Source: an uncultured Oscillospiraceae bacterium (GTDB taxonomy: Bacteria; Bacillota; Clostridia; Oscillospirales; Acutalibacteraceae). Taken from it: a stretch of 64,000 nucleotides of DNA. Positions 25,994 to 33,465 of this stretch are shown piece by piece. The DNA lies in the NCBI GenBank assembly GCA_900544715.1, contig UQWL01000001.1, positions 124,001 through 188,000 on the forward strand, written 5' to 3'. Position 1 is the first letter of the stretch, and every line of letters starts with the position of its first letter. The notes beneath the pieces are model-generated. The model searched no databases. It was not told the DNA's origin and worked only from the letters and a program-made list of their open reading frames with translations. Made by a program: the position numbers and the translations under genes.

Positions 25994-26654
25994 GCAGGCG
26001 GCCTCGCGCGAAAGCCTGATTTCGGATAATCTGGGGCTCGTCCACTCCTGCGCAAACCGGTTCCGTGGCCGCGGCGTAGAGTATGACGATCTGTTTCAGG
26101 CAGGCTGCGTGGGCCTGATTAAAGCGGCGGATGGGTTTGACCCTTCGCGCGGCTTCGCTTTTTCCACCTATGCCGTGCCGGTAATTCTGGGGGAAATCAG
26201 ACGGATTTTCCGCGATGGCGGCACGGTCAAGGTGGGCAGGGCGATGAAGGAAAAGGCGCGCAACGCCCTGCGGGAAAAAGAGCGACTCACCGCTGAGCGC
26301 GGGCAGGAGCCGACCATTGGGGAGCTTGCAGAGCACTTGGGGATGGAAATTGCGGAAACGGCGCAGGTGCTCACCGCCTCCATGCCGCCCGTATCCCTGA
26401 CGGCGGATGAGGAAAACGGCTCCGGGCAGATTGATATTCCCGTAGCGCCGCCGGAGGATCTGATCTCAGACACGGTCGCGCTCGAGCAGATTATGGATAA
26501 GCTCCCTGAACGCGATAAAAAGCTCATCGAGCTGCGCTATTTCAAGGGGATGACACAAACGGTCACCGCGGAGCATCTGGGGATGTCGCAGGTGCAGGTG
26601 TCCCGGCGGGAGAAAGCGATTTTGCTGCAGATGCGCCGCTATCTGACGGGCTAG
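25977..26654 (+). CDS. sigF: Forespore RNA polymerase sigma factor F
   Basis: A 225-residue sporulation sigma factor. Region 2 is YDDLFQAGCVGLIKAADGFD with FAFSTYAVPVILGEIRRIFR. Region 3 includes PTIGELAEHLGMEIAETAQV. Region 4 is LPERDKKLIELRYFKGMTQT then AEHLGMSQVQVSRREKAILL. It could be confused with sigma G by sequence alone; the preceding spoIIAA and spoIIAB settle it as sigma F. The start ATG 25977 lies within the end of spoIIAB, so the two are coupled. Confidence 0.95.
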   Translation: MQAVVEQAASRESLISDNLGLVHSCANRFRGRGVEYDDLFQAGCVGLIKAADGFDPSRGFAFSTYAVPVILGEIRRIFRDGGTVKVGRAMKEKARNALREKERLTAERGQEPTIGELAEHLGMEIAETAQVLTASMPPVSLTADEENGSGQIDIPVAPPEDLISDTVALEQIMDKLPERDKKLIELRYFKGMTQTVTAEHLGMSQVQVSRREKAILLQMRRYLTG

Positions 26655-26754
26655 CAAGAGTTTCTGCAACGCTCGGATGTAGCCGTGCAAGGGGAATCGG
26701 GTGCTGTACAAATTTTATGAAAGCAATGTTTTTTATGAAACGTATCAAAAGTCG

Positions 26755-26783
26755 AACTGCCGCGGTTTCGCGGCAGTTTTTTT
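26755..26783 (+). terminator. Terminator of the spoIIA operon
   Basis: AACTGCCGCG (26755-26764), loop GTTT, CGCGGCAGTT (26769-26778) and a T run, about 100 nt after the sigF stop. Confidence 0.88.
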
Positions 26784-26859
26784 GTATGCAGGATGTGGGA
26801 AATACTGCCGCTTCTCGCGTCAAAGGAGGCGCTTTCGGGGGCGGCGTTGACGAACAACT

Positions 26860-26906
26860 AAAAGGGCTGTTGTAAAATGCCTTGTATTTTACAACAGCCC
26901 TTTTTA
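26860..26906. terminator. 19-bp bidirectional hairpin terminator
   Basis: Perfect 19-bp arms at 26860-26878 and 26886-26904 with a 7-nt loop. A-runs and T-runs flank it on both sides. It probably ends the leftward tpx remnant. Confidence 0.88.
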
Positions 26907-26931
26907 AAGAGAAAACAAAAATTCATCGTAC

Positions 26932-27381
26932 TTATTTTGACAGCGTACGCATGGCGCTGAGCGCCGCCTCGTAATCCGGATGGTTCGTCACCTCGGGCAC
27001 ATATTCCACATAGGCGAGCTTTCCCGCCTGATCTGCGAGAAACACGGCCCGGGTGAGCAGCCCCAGCTCCTCAATCCATGTTCCGGTTGCAATGCCGAAG
27101 CTGTGATCCCGGTAGTCGGAGAGCGCCTGTATCCGCTCCACGCCCGCTGCGCCGCACTAACGCGACTGCGCAAAGGGCAGATCCATGCTGACCGCATAGA
27201 TGTGAGCGGATGGAAAGGAAGCGGCGGCTTCGTTGAATCGCCGCACCTCCTGATCACATACGCCGGTGTCGAGTGAGGGAACCGTGAGGAAAACGCGGAT
27301 GCCGGTAAGATCCCTGCCACACACGGGCTGTAGCTGATTGTCCATCAGGGCGAAATCGGGCATTGCATCGCCGGGGCGCAA
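26932..27381 (-). pseudogene. tpx: Tpx-type thiol peroxidase with in-frame TAG and missing N-terminus
   Basis: Encodes a lipid-hydroperoxide peroxidase of the Tpx family, interrupted. The first part holds PDFALMDNQLQPV, the peroxidatic-Cys motif SLDTGVCDQEVRRFN and SMDLPFAQSR. Then a TAG (27157-27159) replaces the residue that is Trp or Phe in homologues (FAQKRWC, FAQSRFC). Reading continues in the same frame with CGAAGVERIQALSDYRDHSFG, including the resolving Cys, to a normal C-terminus. The 5' end also lacks the first 18-20 family residues: an in-frame TAA and a hairpin stand where they should be. So at least two lesions separate it from a working gene. Confidence 0.85.
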
Positions 27382-27391
27382 GCGGATAAAC

Positions 27392-27419
27392 CCGCTGCGG
27401 ATTTATCCGCAGCGGCTTT
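27392..27419 (+). terminator. Hairpin at the truncated end of tpx
   Basis: CCGCTGCGGA (27392-27401), loop TTTA, TCCGCAGCGG (27406-27415), then CTTTT on the plus strand. No plus-strand gene ends here, so its presence next to the cut tpx 5' end suggests a rearrangement. Confidence 0.6.
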
Positions 27420-27517
27420 TCGCGATACCATGCAGGTTAAAGTTTACAATATGTTAATTGAAATCAATATCTGCTTCGGCTACAATAAATGTACTATTTC
27501 GGGGCGGAGGCGTGCTG

Positions 27518-28399
27518 GTGTTTGGCTATGTAAAGGCATACAAGCCCGAGCTGAAGGTGCGGGATTATGAGCAATACAAAGCAGTGTACTGCTCCCTGTG
27601 CAAAACGCTCGGTCGGGAATATGGCCTGTTTGCCAGGCTGACGCTCAGCTATGATTTCACCTTTGCCGCCCTGCTGCGGCTGGCACTGGCGGGCGAGTGC
27701 CCCGGTTTTCACAAATCGCGCTGCCCGTTTAACCCGTTTGCAAAATGCAACGCCTGTTCCGGCGGCGAGAGCGATTTTTCCTTTACGGCGGCCGCGGCGG
27801 TGATCATGACGTTTTATAAGCTGCGCGACAATTTGCGGGACGCCGGATTTTGGAAACGCCTTGCCTCCCGGCTTTTGTATCCCTTTGCCGCGCATGCGCA
27901 TAATAAGGCAAAGAAGCGTTTCCCTTTGGTAGAAGAAATTGTGGCCCGCATGATGGAGGAGCAGGCGGCGCTCGAAGGCGGCTCCTGCGCGCAGATCGAC
28001 CGCGCCGCGGACCCGACCGCCAAAGCGCTTGCCGCCTTGTTTTCGGTGGGCGCGCAGGCGGAGGATCAGCGGCGGGTGCTCGACCGGATGGGCTACTGTG
28101 TGGGGCGCTGGGTGTATCTCATTGATGCGGCGGACGACCTGGAGGAGGATTTGAAAAGCGGGGATTATAACCCCTATATCCAGGCCTTTCAAATTGCCGG
28201 GGAGGACTCTGACGCGCTGACGGCGGCGCGCAAAGCAGCGCAGGAATCCCTGCTGCTAACGGCGGCGGAAGCCGTGCGCGCGTATAATCTGCTGGAGGTG
28301 CGGCGGTTTGACCCAATCCTGCGCAACATCTTGGAAGAGGGGCTCTTCAGCGCGCAGAAACAAATTTTTGAGCCCGAGGCAGAGCAGCGGGCCAAATGA
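27518..28399 (+). CDS. DUF5685 family protein
   Basis: A 293-residue cytoplasmic protein of a clostridial family of unknown role. The N-terminus FGYVKAYKPELKVRDYEQYK, then YCSLCKTLGREYGLFARLTL and SRCPFNPFAKCNAC, gives a set of conserved cysteines that could bind metal. The rest is helical, with DRMGYCVGRWVYLIDAADDL recalling a helical-bundle active site. GTG 27518 is chosen because GGGGCGGAGG precedes it by 7 nt and the protein then starts with the family-like FGYVK. Confidence 0.82.
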   Translation: MFGYVKAYKPELKVRDYEQYKAVYCSLCKTLGREYGLFARLTLSYDFTFAALLRLALAGECPGFHKSRCPFNPFAKCNACSGGESDFSFTAAAAVIMTFYKLRDNLRDAGFWKRLASRLLYPFAAHAHNKAKKRFPLVEEIVARMMEEQAALEGGSCAQIDRAADPTAKALAALFSVGAQAEDQRRVLDRMGYCVGRWVYLIDAADDLEEDLKSGDYNPYIQAFQIAGEDSDALTAARKAAQESLLLTAAEAVRAYNLLEVRRFDPILRNILEEGLFSAQKQIFEPEAEQRAK

Positions 28400-28521
28400 G
28401 GGCGGCTTTTGCTGTTTCCAGCTCGCGATCCTTCGATTGCGCGATCGGATGGGATCAGGAAGCATTTCATTAGATTGGCATTTCTTCTAAATTTTCATCC
28501 CTTGCGAAAGGTATGGTTTTC

Positions 28522-29142
28522 ATGATGAAAGACCCTTATCAGATTTTAAATATTTCACCGGATGCGACCGACGAGCAGGTGCGGGAGGCATACCGTTCGC
28601 TTGCGCGCAAGTATCAGTCTGAGAATTATGAAAACAGCCCGCTGGCTGATATGGCGGCCAAAAAGATGGACGAGATAAACGGAGCATATGATGCGATCAT
28701 CACCATGCGCCGCAGCCAGTCCAGCTCTGCGCAGAGCGGTTATTCTGCCGGATATACGGGCGGCGGATACGGCGGCGCATCCTCCTTGGGGGATATCCGC
28801 TCCAAAATAAACGCCAACCGCATCGATGACGCAGAAACCCTGCTCGACGGCATCCCGCCGCAGACGCGCGGGGCGGAGTGGTATTTTTTGAAGGGCACCG
28901 TGCAGTATAAGCGCGGCTGGCTGGAGGAAGCCACCAAGAATTATCGCACGGCCTGCCAGCTCGACCCGAACAACCCGGAATATCAGGCGGCGTTTCGCCA
29001 GGTGAGCAATCCCCGCACGGGCGGATACCGTGCGCCGCGGAGCAATGCGGGCGGGTGCAGCGCATGCGACATCTGTACAGGGCTCATGTGTGCGGACTGT
29101 TTCTGTGATTGCTGCGGCGCGGATGGAACGCCCTGCTGCTGA
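28522..29142 (+). CDS. DnaJ-domain protein with Gly-rich linker and Cys-rich tail
   Basis: A 206-residue J-domain protein. Residues 1-60 are the J domain (DPYQILNISPDATDEQVREA), but the usual HPD tripeptide is absent: the loop reads KYQSENYENSP. A Ser/Gly/Tyr linker (SGYSAGYTGGGYGGASS) joins a TPR-like segment (EWYFLKGTVQYKRGWLEEAT) and a C-terminal Cys cluster (CSACDICTGLMCADCFCDCC). Loss of HPD makes DnaK stimulation doubtful. It may be an adaptor paired with the preceding DUF5685 gene. ATG 28522 has GAAAGG at about 10-nt spacing. Confidence 0.85.
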   Translation: MMKDPYQILNISPDATDEQVREAYRSLARKYQSENYENSPLADMAAKKMDEINGAYDAIITMRRSQSSSAQSGYSAGYTGGGYGGASSLGDIRSKINANRIDDAETLLDGIPPQTRGAEWYFLKGTVQYKRGWLEEATKNYRTACQLDPNNPEYQAAFRQVSNPRTGGYRAPRSNAGGCSACDICTGLMCADCFCDCCGADGTPCC

Positions 29143-29193
29143 GTGGCCTAAGACCGGTGAAGCGCGGGCTCGCGAAAGGATGTTGTCGATTCT

Positions 29194-29736
29194 ATGACGG
29201 GGATGAAGCAAAGCTCACAGACCGCTTTCGGAGGGATTCTCACGGCGCTGTCAGTCGTTTTGATGTTTCTGACGGGGATTATTCCCTTTTTAACCTTTGC
29301 GCTGCCGGCATTGGCGGGCGCGCTGCTGATTTTGATCGTGATGGAGATCGGCCCCAAATGGGCGCTGTGCGTTTATGCGGCGGTGAGCATCCTTTCCCTT
29401 TTGGTGGTTGCGGATAAAGAGGCCGCCATGATGTACGCCGCCTTTTTTGGCTATTATCCGGTGATCAAATCGTTTTTGGAAAGCAAGCTTCCGCGTGTGG
29501 TCGAATGGATCGTCAAGTTTTTGATTTTTAACGCCGCAATGGTGCTGGCCTATGTGATTATCATTTTTGTGTTCGGTATGCCCTTGGATGAGATGGAGGA
29601 ATTCGGCCAGTATGCGGTGCCCATCCTGCTGGGGATGGGGAATGTGGTTTTTTTCGTTTACGATATCGCTTTGACAAGAGTGATCGGCGCGTATCTGCAC
29701 CGCTGGCGCAAAGCGTTTCGCAGGCTTTTCAAATAG
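29194..29736 (+). CDS. Integral membrane protein, unknown function
   Basis: A 180-residue protein with about five spans: FGGILTALSVVLMFLTGIIP, FALPALAGALLILIVMEIG, ALCVYAAVSILSLLVVAD, WIVKFLIFNAAMVLAYVIII and VPILLGMGNVVFFVYDIALT, then a basic tail. The start region and size recall S-components of ECF transporters, without a diagnostic motif. It lies 51 nt after the DnaJ gene and ends before a terminator-like hairpin, so it closes the DUF5685-DnaJ unit. Confidence 0.65.
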   Translation: MTGMKQSSQTAFGGILTALSVVLMFLTGIIPFLTFALPALAGALLILIVMEIGPKWALCVYAAVSILSLLVVADKEAAMMYAAFFGYYPVIKSFLESKLPRVVEWIVKFLIFNAAMVLAYVIIIFVFGMPLDEMEEFGQYAVPILLGMGNVVFFVYDIALTRVIGAYLHRWRKAFRRLFK

Positions 29737-29746
29737 GTTTCTAGTT

Positions 29747-29799
29747 GGAGCTGTTCTGCTGCGCCTTGCCGGGTGTAGAGAAAACAGCTCCCTCTTTTT
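29747..29799 (+). terminator. Terminator-like hairpin
   Basis: GGAGCTGTT (29747-29755) pairs with AACAGCTCC (29783-29791) over a long loop, followed by CTCTTTTTT. Confidence 0.65.
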
Positions 29800-29841
29800 T
29801 GCCAATTTTGCAAGTTTCCATGCAAAGAAATGCATTCGTTC

Positions 29842-29870
29842 TTGACTTCGGCCCAATGACGGAATAAGAT
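29842..29870 (+). promoter_or_regulatory. Promoter of the rpiR-rpsA gene run
   Basis: TTGACT (29842-29847), 17 nt, TAAGAT (29865-29870), about 100 nt before the regulator gene. Confidence 0.7.
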
Positions 29871-29967
29871 AAGGGTATGTTGATTTGGTTGATTGATGCC
29901 GGAGGGGGGAGTGCCATCCGGCGGATGTTTGAGATCGGATAGCAATTGGGAGAGGGGGCATTTTTTC

Positions 29968-30849
29968 ATGACAAAGTCTCTGCTGGCGAAAATAGACCGC
30001 TTGTACCTAACACTTTCCAAGGGGCATAAACGGATTGCGTCTTTTATTCAGGAGCATTATGATAAAGCGGCCTTTATGACGGCGTCGCGCTTGGGCGATA
30101 CTGTAGGTGTGAGCGAATCTACAGTGGTGCGCTTTGCCACGGAGCTGGGGTTTGAGGGTTATCCGGAGCTGCAAAAGGCATTGCAGGAGATGATCCGTAG
30201 CAAGCTGACCAGTGTGCAGCGCATGGAGGTTACCAGCAACCGGATGGGGGAGGATGACATCCTCGAAAAGGTGCTCACAAGCGATGTGGAAATGATCCGC
30301 GCAACGCTGGAGCAGACCTCCCGCACGGATTTCCGCCAGGCGGTGGAGGCGATCAACGCGGCGCGTAAAATCTATATTCTCGGCGTGCGCAGCTCGGCCG
30401 CGCTTGCAAGCTTTATGGCGTTTTACTTCAATTTGGTTTATGATAACGTTGTGCTGGTCGATACGGCGAGCGCAAGCGAGATTTTTGAGCAGATGTTCCG
30501 CATCGACGAGCGGGATGTGTGCATTGCCATCAGCTTCCCGCGCTATTCGAAGCAGACGATCAACGCCCTGCGCTTTATTAGTGACCGGGGCGCAACGATC
30601 CTCTCCATTACGGACAGCGCCTATTCCCCGATCGCTTCATTTGCCAAGCATCTTTTGGTGGCGCGCAGCGATATGGCCTCTTTCGTCGATTCGCTGGTCG
30701 CCCCGCTGAGCTTGGTCAATGCGCTCATTGTAGCCGCTACGCTCAGCCGCAGGGGAGAGGTATCAGAGAATTTCAATAAACTCGAGGAAATCTGGGAGGA
30801 ATACCAGGTATACGAGAAGGTGGAGGAATCCCGCGAAGATGAAGATTGA
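29968..30849 (+). CDS. MurR/RpiR-family transcriptional regulator
   Basis: A 293-residue regulator. The N-terminal HTH_6 domain has KGHKRIASFIQEHYDKAAFM and RLGDTVGVSESTVVRFATEL. The C-terminal SIS domain has AARKIYILGVRSSAALASFM and DVCIAISFPRYSKQTINALR, which bind phosphosugars. GAGAGGGGG precedes ATG 29968. It leads a tightly packed run in which each gene overlaps or nearly overlaps the next. None of the following genes is an obvious sugar gene, so its targets may lie elsewhere. Confidence 0.92.
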   Translation: MTKSLLAKIDRLYLTLSKGHKRIASFIQEHYDKAAFMTASRLGDTVGVSESTVVRFATELGFEGYPELQKALQEMIRSKLTSVQRMEVTSNRMGEDDILEKVLTSDVEMIRATLEQTSRTDFRQAVEAINAARKIYILGVRSSAALASFMAFYFNLVYDNVVLVDTASASEIFEQMFRIDERDVCIAISFPRYSKQTINALRFISDRGATILSITDSAYSPIASFAKHLLVARSDMASFVDSLVAPLSLVNALIVAATLSRRGEVSENFNKLEEIWEEYQVYEKVEESREDED

Positions 30850-32071
30850 TCTGATCGTAGTAGGCGCCGGCGCGGCCGGCCTGATGGCGGCGGGCACTGC
30901 CGCGCGCAGAGGCAGGCGCGTGCTGCTGCTCGAGCGCAATACGCGCCCGGCACGCAAGGTGATGATTACGGGCAAAGGCCGCTGCAATGTGACCAATGCA
31001 TGCAATTTGCTCAACGATCTGATTGCAAATGTGCCGGTCAATGGCCGTTTCCTATACGGCGCTTTTTCGCGTTTCATGCCGTCGGACACGATGGATTTTT
31101 TTGAGGAGCAGGGCGTCCCGCTGAAGATTGAGCGGGGCAACCGCGTTTTTCCGGAGTCGGATAAGGCGGTGGATATTGTAGACGCGCTGTGCCGCTTTGC
31201 CGGCCACCCGAACGTGACACTCACACAGGGCCGCGTGGCGGAGCTGCTTGTGGAGGATGGGCGCTTGCGCGGTGTAAAAACCGAGGATGGTAAGCGGTAT
31301 GAGGCATCCTCGGTGTTGCTTGCAACCGGAGGCCTTTCCTACCCGGCGACGGGCTCTACCGGCGACGGCTATGCATTGGCCCGTTCGGCCGGGCATACGA
31401 TAATAGAGCCGCAGCCCTCTCTCGTGCCGCTGAATGTCCATGAGGGCTGGGTGAGCGACTTGCAGGGGCTTGCGCTGAAAAATATCGCGATCGCGGTGCG
31501 GGATATGGATTCCTTCCGCACGGTGTATACGGATTTTGGCGAGTTGCTCTTTACGCATTTTGGGCTTTCCGGCCCGGTGATCCTCAGTGCAAGCGCACAT
31601 ATGAAGGGGATGCGCCGGGGAAAGTATGAGGTGCAGATCGATTTAAAGCCCGCTCTGGATGAAAAGCAGCTGGATGCGCGTCTGCAGCGCGATTTTTTAC
31701 AAAACGCGAATCGTGTGTTTGCCAATTCGCTCGACGCCCTCCTGCCGCGCAAGCTGATTCCGGTGATCGTCCGCCTTTCCGGAATCGCACCGGGGCTGAA
31801 GGTCAATCAGGTGACGAAGGAGATGCGCCAGGGCCTCGTTTCTCTGTTGAAAGGGCTCCGGCTTACCGTAACGGGATTTCGCTCCATTGAGGAGGCAGTG
31901 GTCACCTCAGGCGGCGTAAGCACGAAGGAGATCAATGCCAAAACCATGGAATCAAAGCTGATGCCCGGGCTCTATTTTGCGGGCGAGCTCATCGATGTGG
32001 ATGGCTATACGGGCGGGTTTAATTTACAAATCGCATTTTCCACCGGGCATCTGGCCGGGCAGTCCGTTTAA
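30839..32071 (+). CDS. HI0933/BaiN-like flavoprotein oxidoreductase
   Basis: A 410-residue FAD enzyme of the HI0933 family. DLIVVGAGAAGLMAAGTAAR binds ADP. RPARKVMITGKGRCNVTNA is the family signature. VLLATGGLSYPATGSTGDGY and TGGFNLQIAFSTGHLAG close the FAD site. Some relatives (BaiN) reduce bile-acid intermediates in gut clostridia, but most are uncharacterised, so no substrate is assigned. It overlaps the end of the rpiR gene by 11 nt. Confidence 0.88.
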   Translation: MKIDLIVVGAGAAGLMAAGTAARRGRRVLLLERNTRPARKVMITGKGRCNVTNACNLLNDLIANVPVNGRFLYGAFSRFMPSDTMDFFEEQGVPLKIERGNRVFPESDKAVDIVDALCRFAGHPNVTLTQGRVAELLVEDGRLRGVKTEDGKRYEASSVLLATGGLSYPATGSTGDGYALARSAGHTIIEPQPSLVPLNVHEGWVSDLQGLALKNIAIAVRDMDSFRTVYTDFGELLFTHFGLSGPVILSASAHMKGMRRGKYEVQIDLKPALDEKQLDARLQRDFLQNANRVFANSLDALLPRKLIPVIVRLSGIAPGLKVNQVTKEMRQGLVSLLKGLRLTVTGFRSIEEAVVTSGGVSTKEINAKTMESKLMPGLYFAGELIDVDGYTGGFNLQIAFSTGHLAGQSV

Positions 32072-32158
32072 GAGGGCTGGCTGGATGCAGGTGCGCGGCT
32101 CATCGAATATCACTCAGATCAAAAAGCTTCAATCTCCAGGAAAGGAATGTTCATCACA

Positions 32159-32824
32159 ATGGTCAATATTGCAATCGACGGGCCTGCGGGGGCAGGCAAG
32201 AGCACAGTGGCTCGCGGCGCGGCCAAAGAGCTCGGCTATATCTATGTGGATACCGGCGCGCTTTACCGCACAGTGGCGCTCTATGTGCTGCAAAACGGGC
32301 ATAATGTGCACGATCCGGAACGCGTGAAGGCAGCCCTTGCCGATATCCGCATCGAGCTGAAGTTCGTCGGCGGTGTGCAGCGTGTTTACCTCAACGGGCA
32401 GGATGTTTCAGAAGAAATCCGCACGCCGGAGGTTTCCATGGGCGCTTCCGCAGTGGCGGCCCTGCCTTGCGTGCGGGAATTCCTGTTTGAGCAGCAGCGG
32501 CGTATTGCCCGGGAAAAAGACTGTATTATGGATGGGCGTGATATCGGCACGGTGGTGCTGCCGGATGCGCAGGTGAAAGTGTTTCTAACGGCTTCCGCTG
32601 AGGAGCGCGCACGCCGGCGCTACCGGGAATTGCTGGAGAAGGGGGAGGACATTTCGTTCGAAGAGGTGCTGCGCGATGTGCAGGAGCGCGATTATAACGA
32701 TTCCCACCGCGCTGTAGCGCCGCTTAAACAGGCGGAGGACGCGGTGCTGCTCGATACGACGGGGATCGCGCTGGAGGAGTCGGTCAGACGCCTGATTCAA
32801 TGCATAAAGGAGAGATCACAGTGA
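32159..32824 (+). CDS. cmk: Cytidylate kinase
   Basis: Phosphorylates CMP and dCMP; 221 aa. IAIDGPAGAGKSTVARGAAK is the P-loop and YVDTGALYRTVAL the NMP-binding start. Then come MDGRDIGTVVLPDAQVKVFL and the lid segment RARRRYRELLEKG. ATG 32159 is preferred; an upstream in-frame ATG (32147) abuts the AGGAAAGGA ribosome site. In many Firmicutes cmk, plsC, ispH and rpsA are neighbours, as here. Confidence 0.95.
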   Translation: MVNIAIDGPAGAGKSTVARGAAKELGYIYVDTGALYRTVALYVLQNGHNVHDPERVKAALADIRIELKFVGGVQRVYLNGQDVSEEIRTPEVSMGASAVAALPCVREFLFEQQRRIAREKDCIMDGRDIGTVVLPDAQVKVFLTASAEERARRRYRELLEKGEDISFEEVLRDVQERDYNDSHRAVAPLKQAEDAVLLDTTGIALEESVRRLIQCIKERSQ

Positions 32825-33465
32825 AGCCATTCGATTACAGCAAGGTAAAGGATCATGCCACCTATCACCTTCTCATGCCGCTGAATATCCTGCTGTTTAA
32901 TAAAACGATGTTCCGCGTTACCTTTGTGGGTAAGGAGAATGTACCCAAGGAGGGCGGATTCATCCTAGCCTCTAACCATATTCACTTTCTCGACCCGCTG
33001 GTCATCGCGGGCAGCAGGACGCGCGTGATGTATTTCATGGCGAAGGAGGAGCTTTTTCACAACCCTGCCTCCGCCTATTTCCTGACCCGTTTTAACGCTT
33101 TCCCGGTCAAACGCGGTTCCTCTGATAAATCCTCTGTGGAATATGCCATCCGGGTAGTCAAAGAAGGAAACGTGCTGGGAATTTTCCCGGAGGGTACCCG
33201 CTCGCCGGATTACCGCCCCGGTGCGCCCAAAGCGGGCGTTGCGCTGATTGCCAAGCAGGCGCATGCGGATGTGCTGCCCGTATCCATTTACAGCGAGCAT
33301 CAGGCGAAATATTGGACGGATTTGACCGTCCGCTTTGGCAAGATGATCCCCTATGAAGAACTGGGCATCACACAGGAGGGCGGCACGCGCGAGCTGCGCG
33401 AAGCTTCCCGCCTGATTATGGACCGGATTACAGAGCTTTGGGGGGAAGGACCGTGCAGGAAATAA
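32821..33465 (+). CDS. plsC: 1-acyl-sn-glycerol-3-phosphate acyltransferase
   Basis: Makes phosphatidic acid from lysophosphatidic acid at the membrane; 214 aa. The catalytic block is ASNHIHFLDPLVI (NHX4D) and the phosphate-binding motif is GIFPEGTRSPDYR. KRGSSDKSSVEYAI lies between them. GTG 32821 overlaps the cmk stop by 4 nt and has AAGGAGA upstream. It overlaps the next gene by 13 nt. Confidence 0.93.
   Translation: MKPFDYSKVKDHATYHLLMPLNILLFNKTMFRVTFVGKENVPKEGGFILASNHIHFLDPLVIAGSRTRVMYFMAKEELFHNPASAYFLTRFNAFPVKRGSSDKSSVEYAIRVVKEGNVLGIFPEGTRSPDYRPGAPKAGVALIAKQAHADVLPVSIYSEHQAKYWTDLTVRFGKMIPYEELGITQEGGTRELREASRLIMDRITELWGEGPCRK

Noticed and set aside
27157..27159. TAG in tpx as a pyrrolysine or programmed read-through site
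   Set aside because: No pyrrolysine machinery or special downstream element is seen, and the gene also lacks its N-terminus, so decay is the simpler reading.
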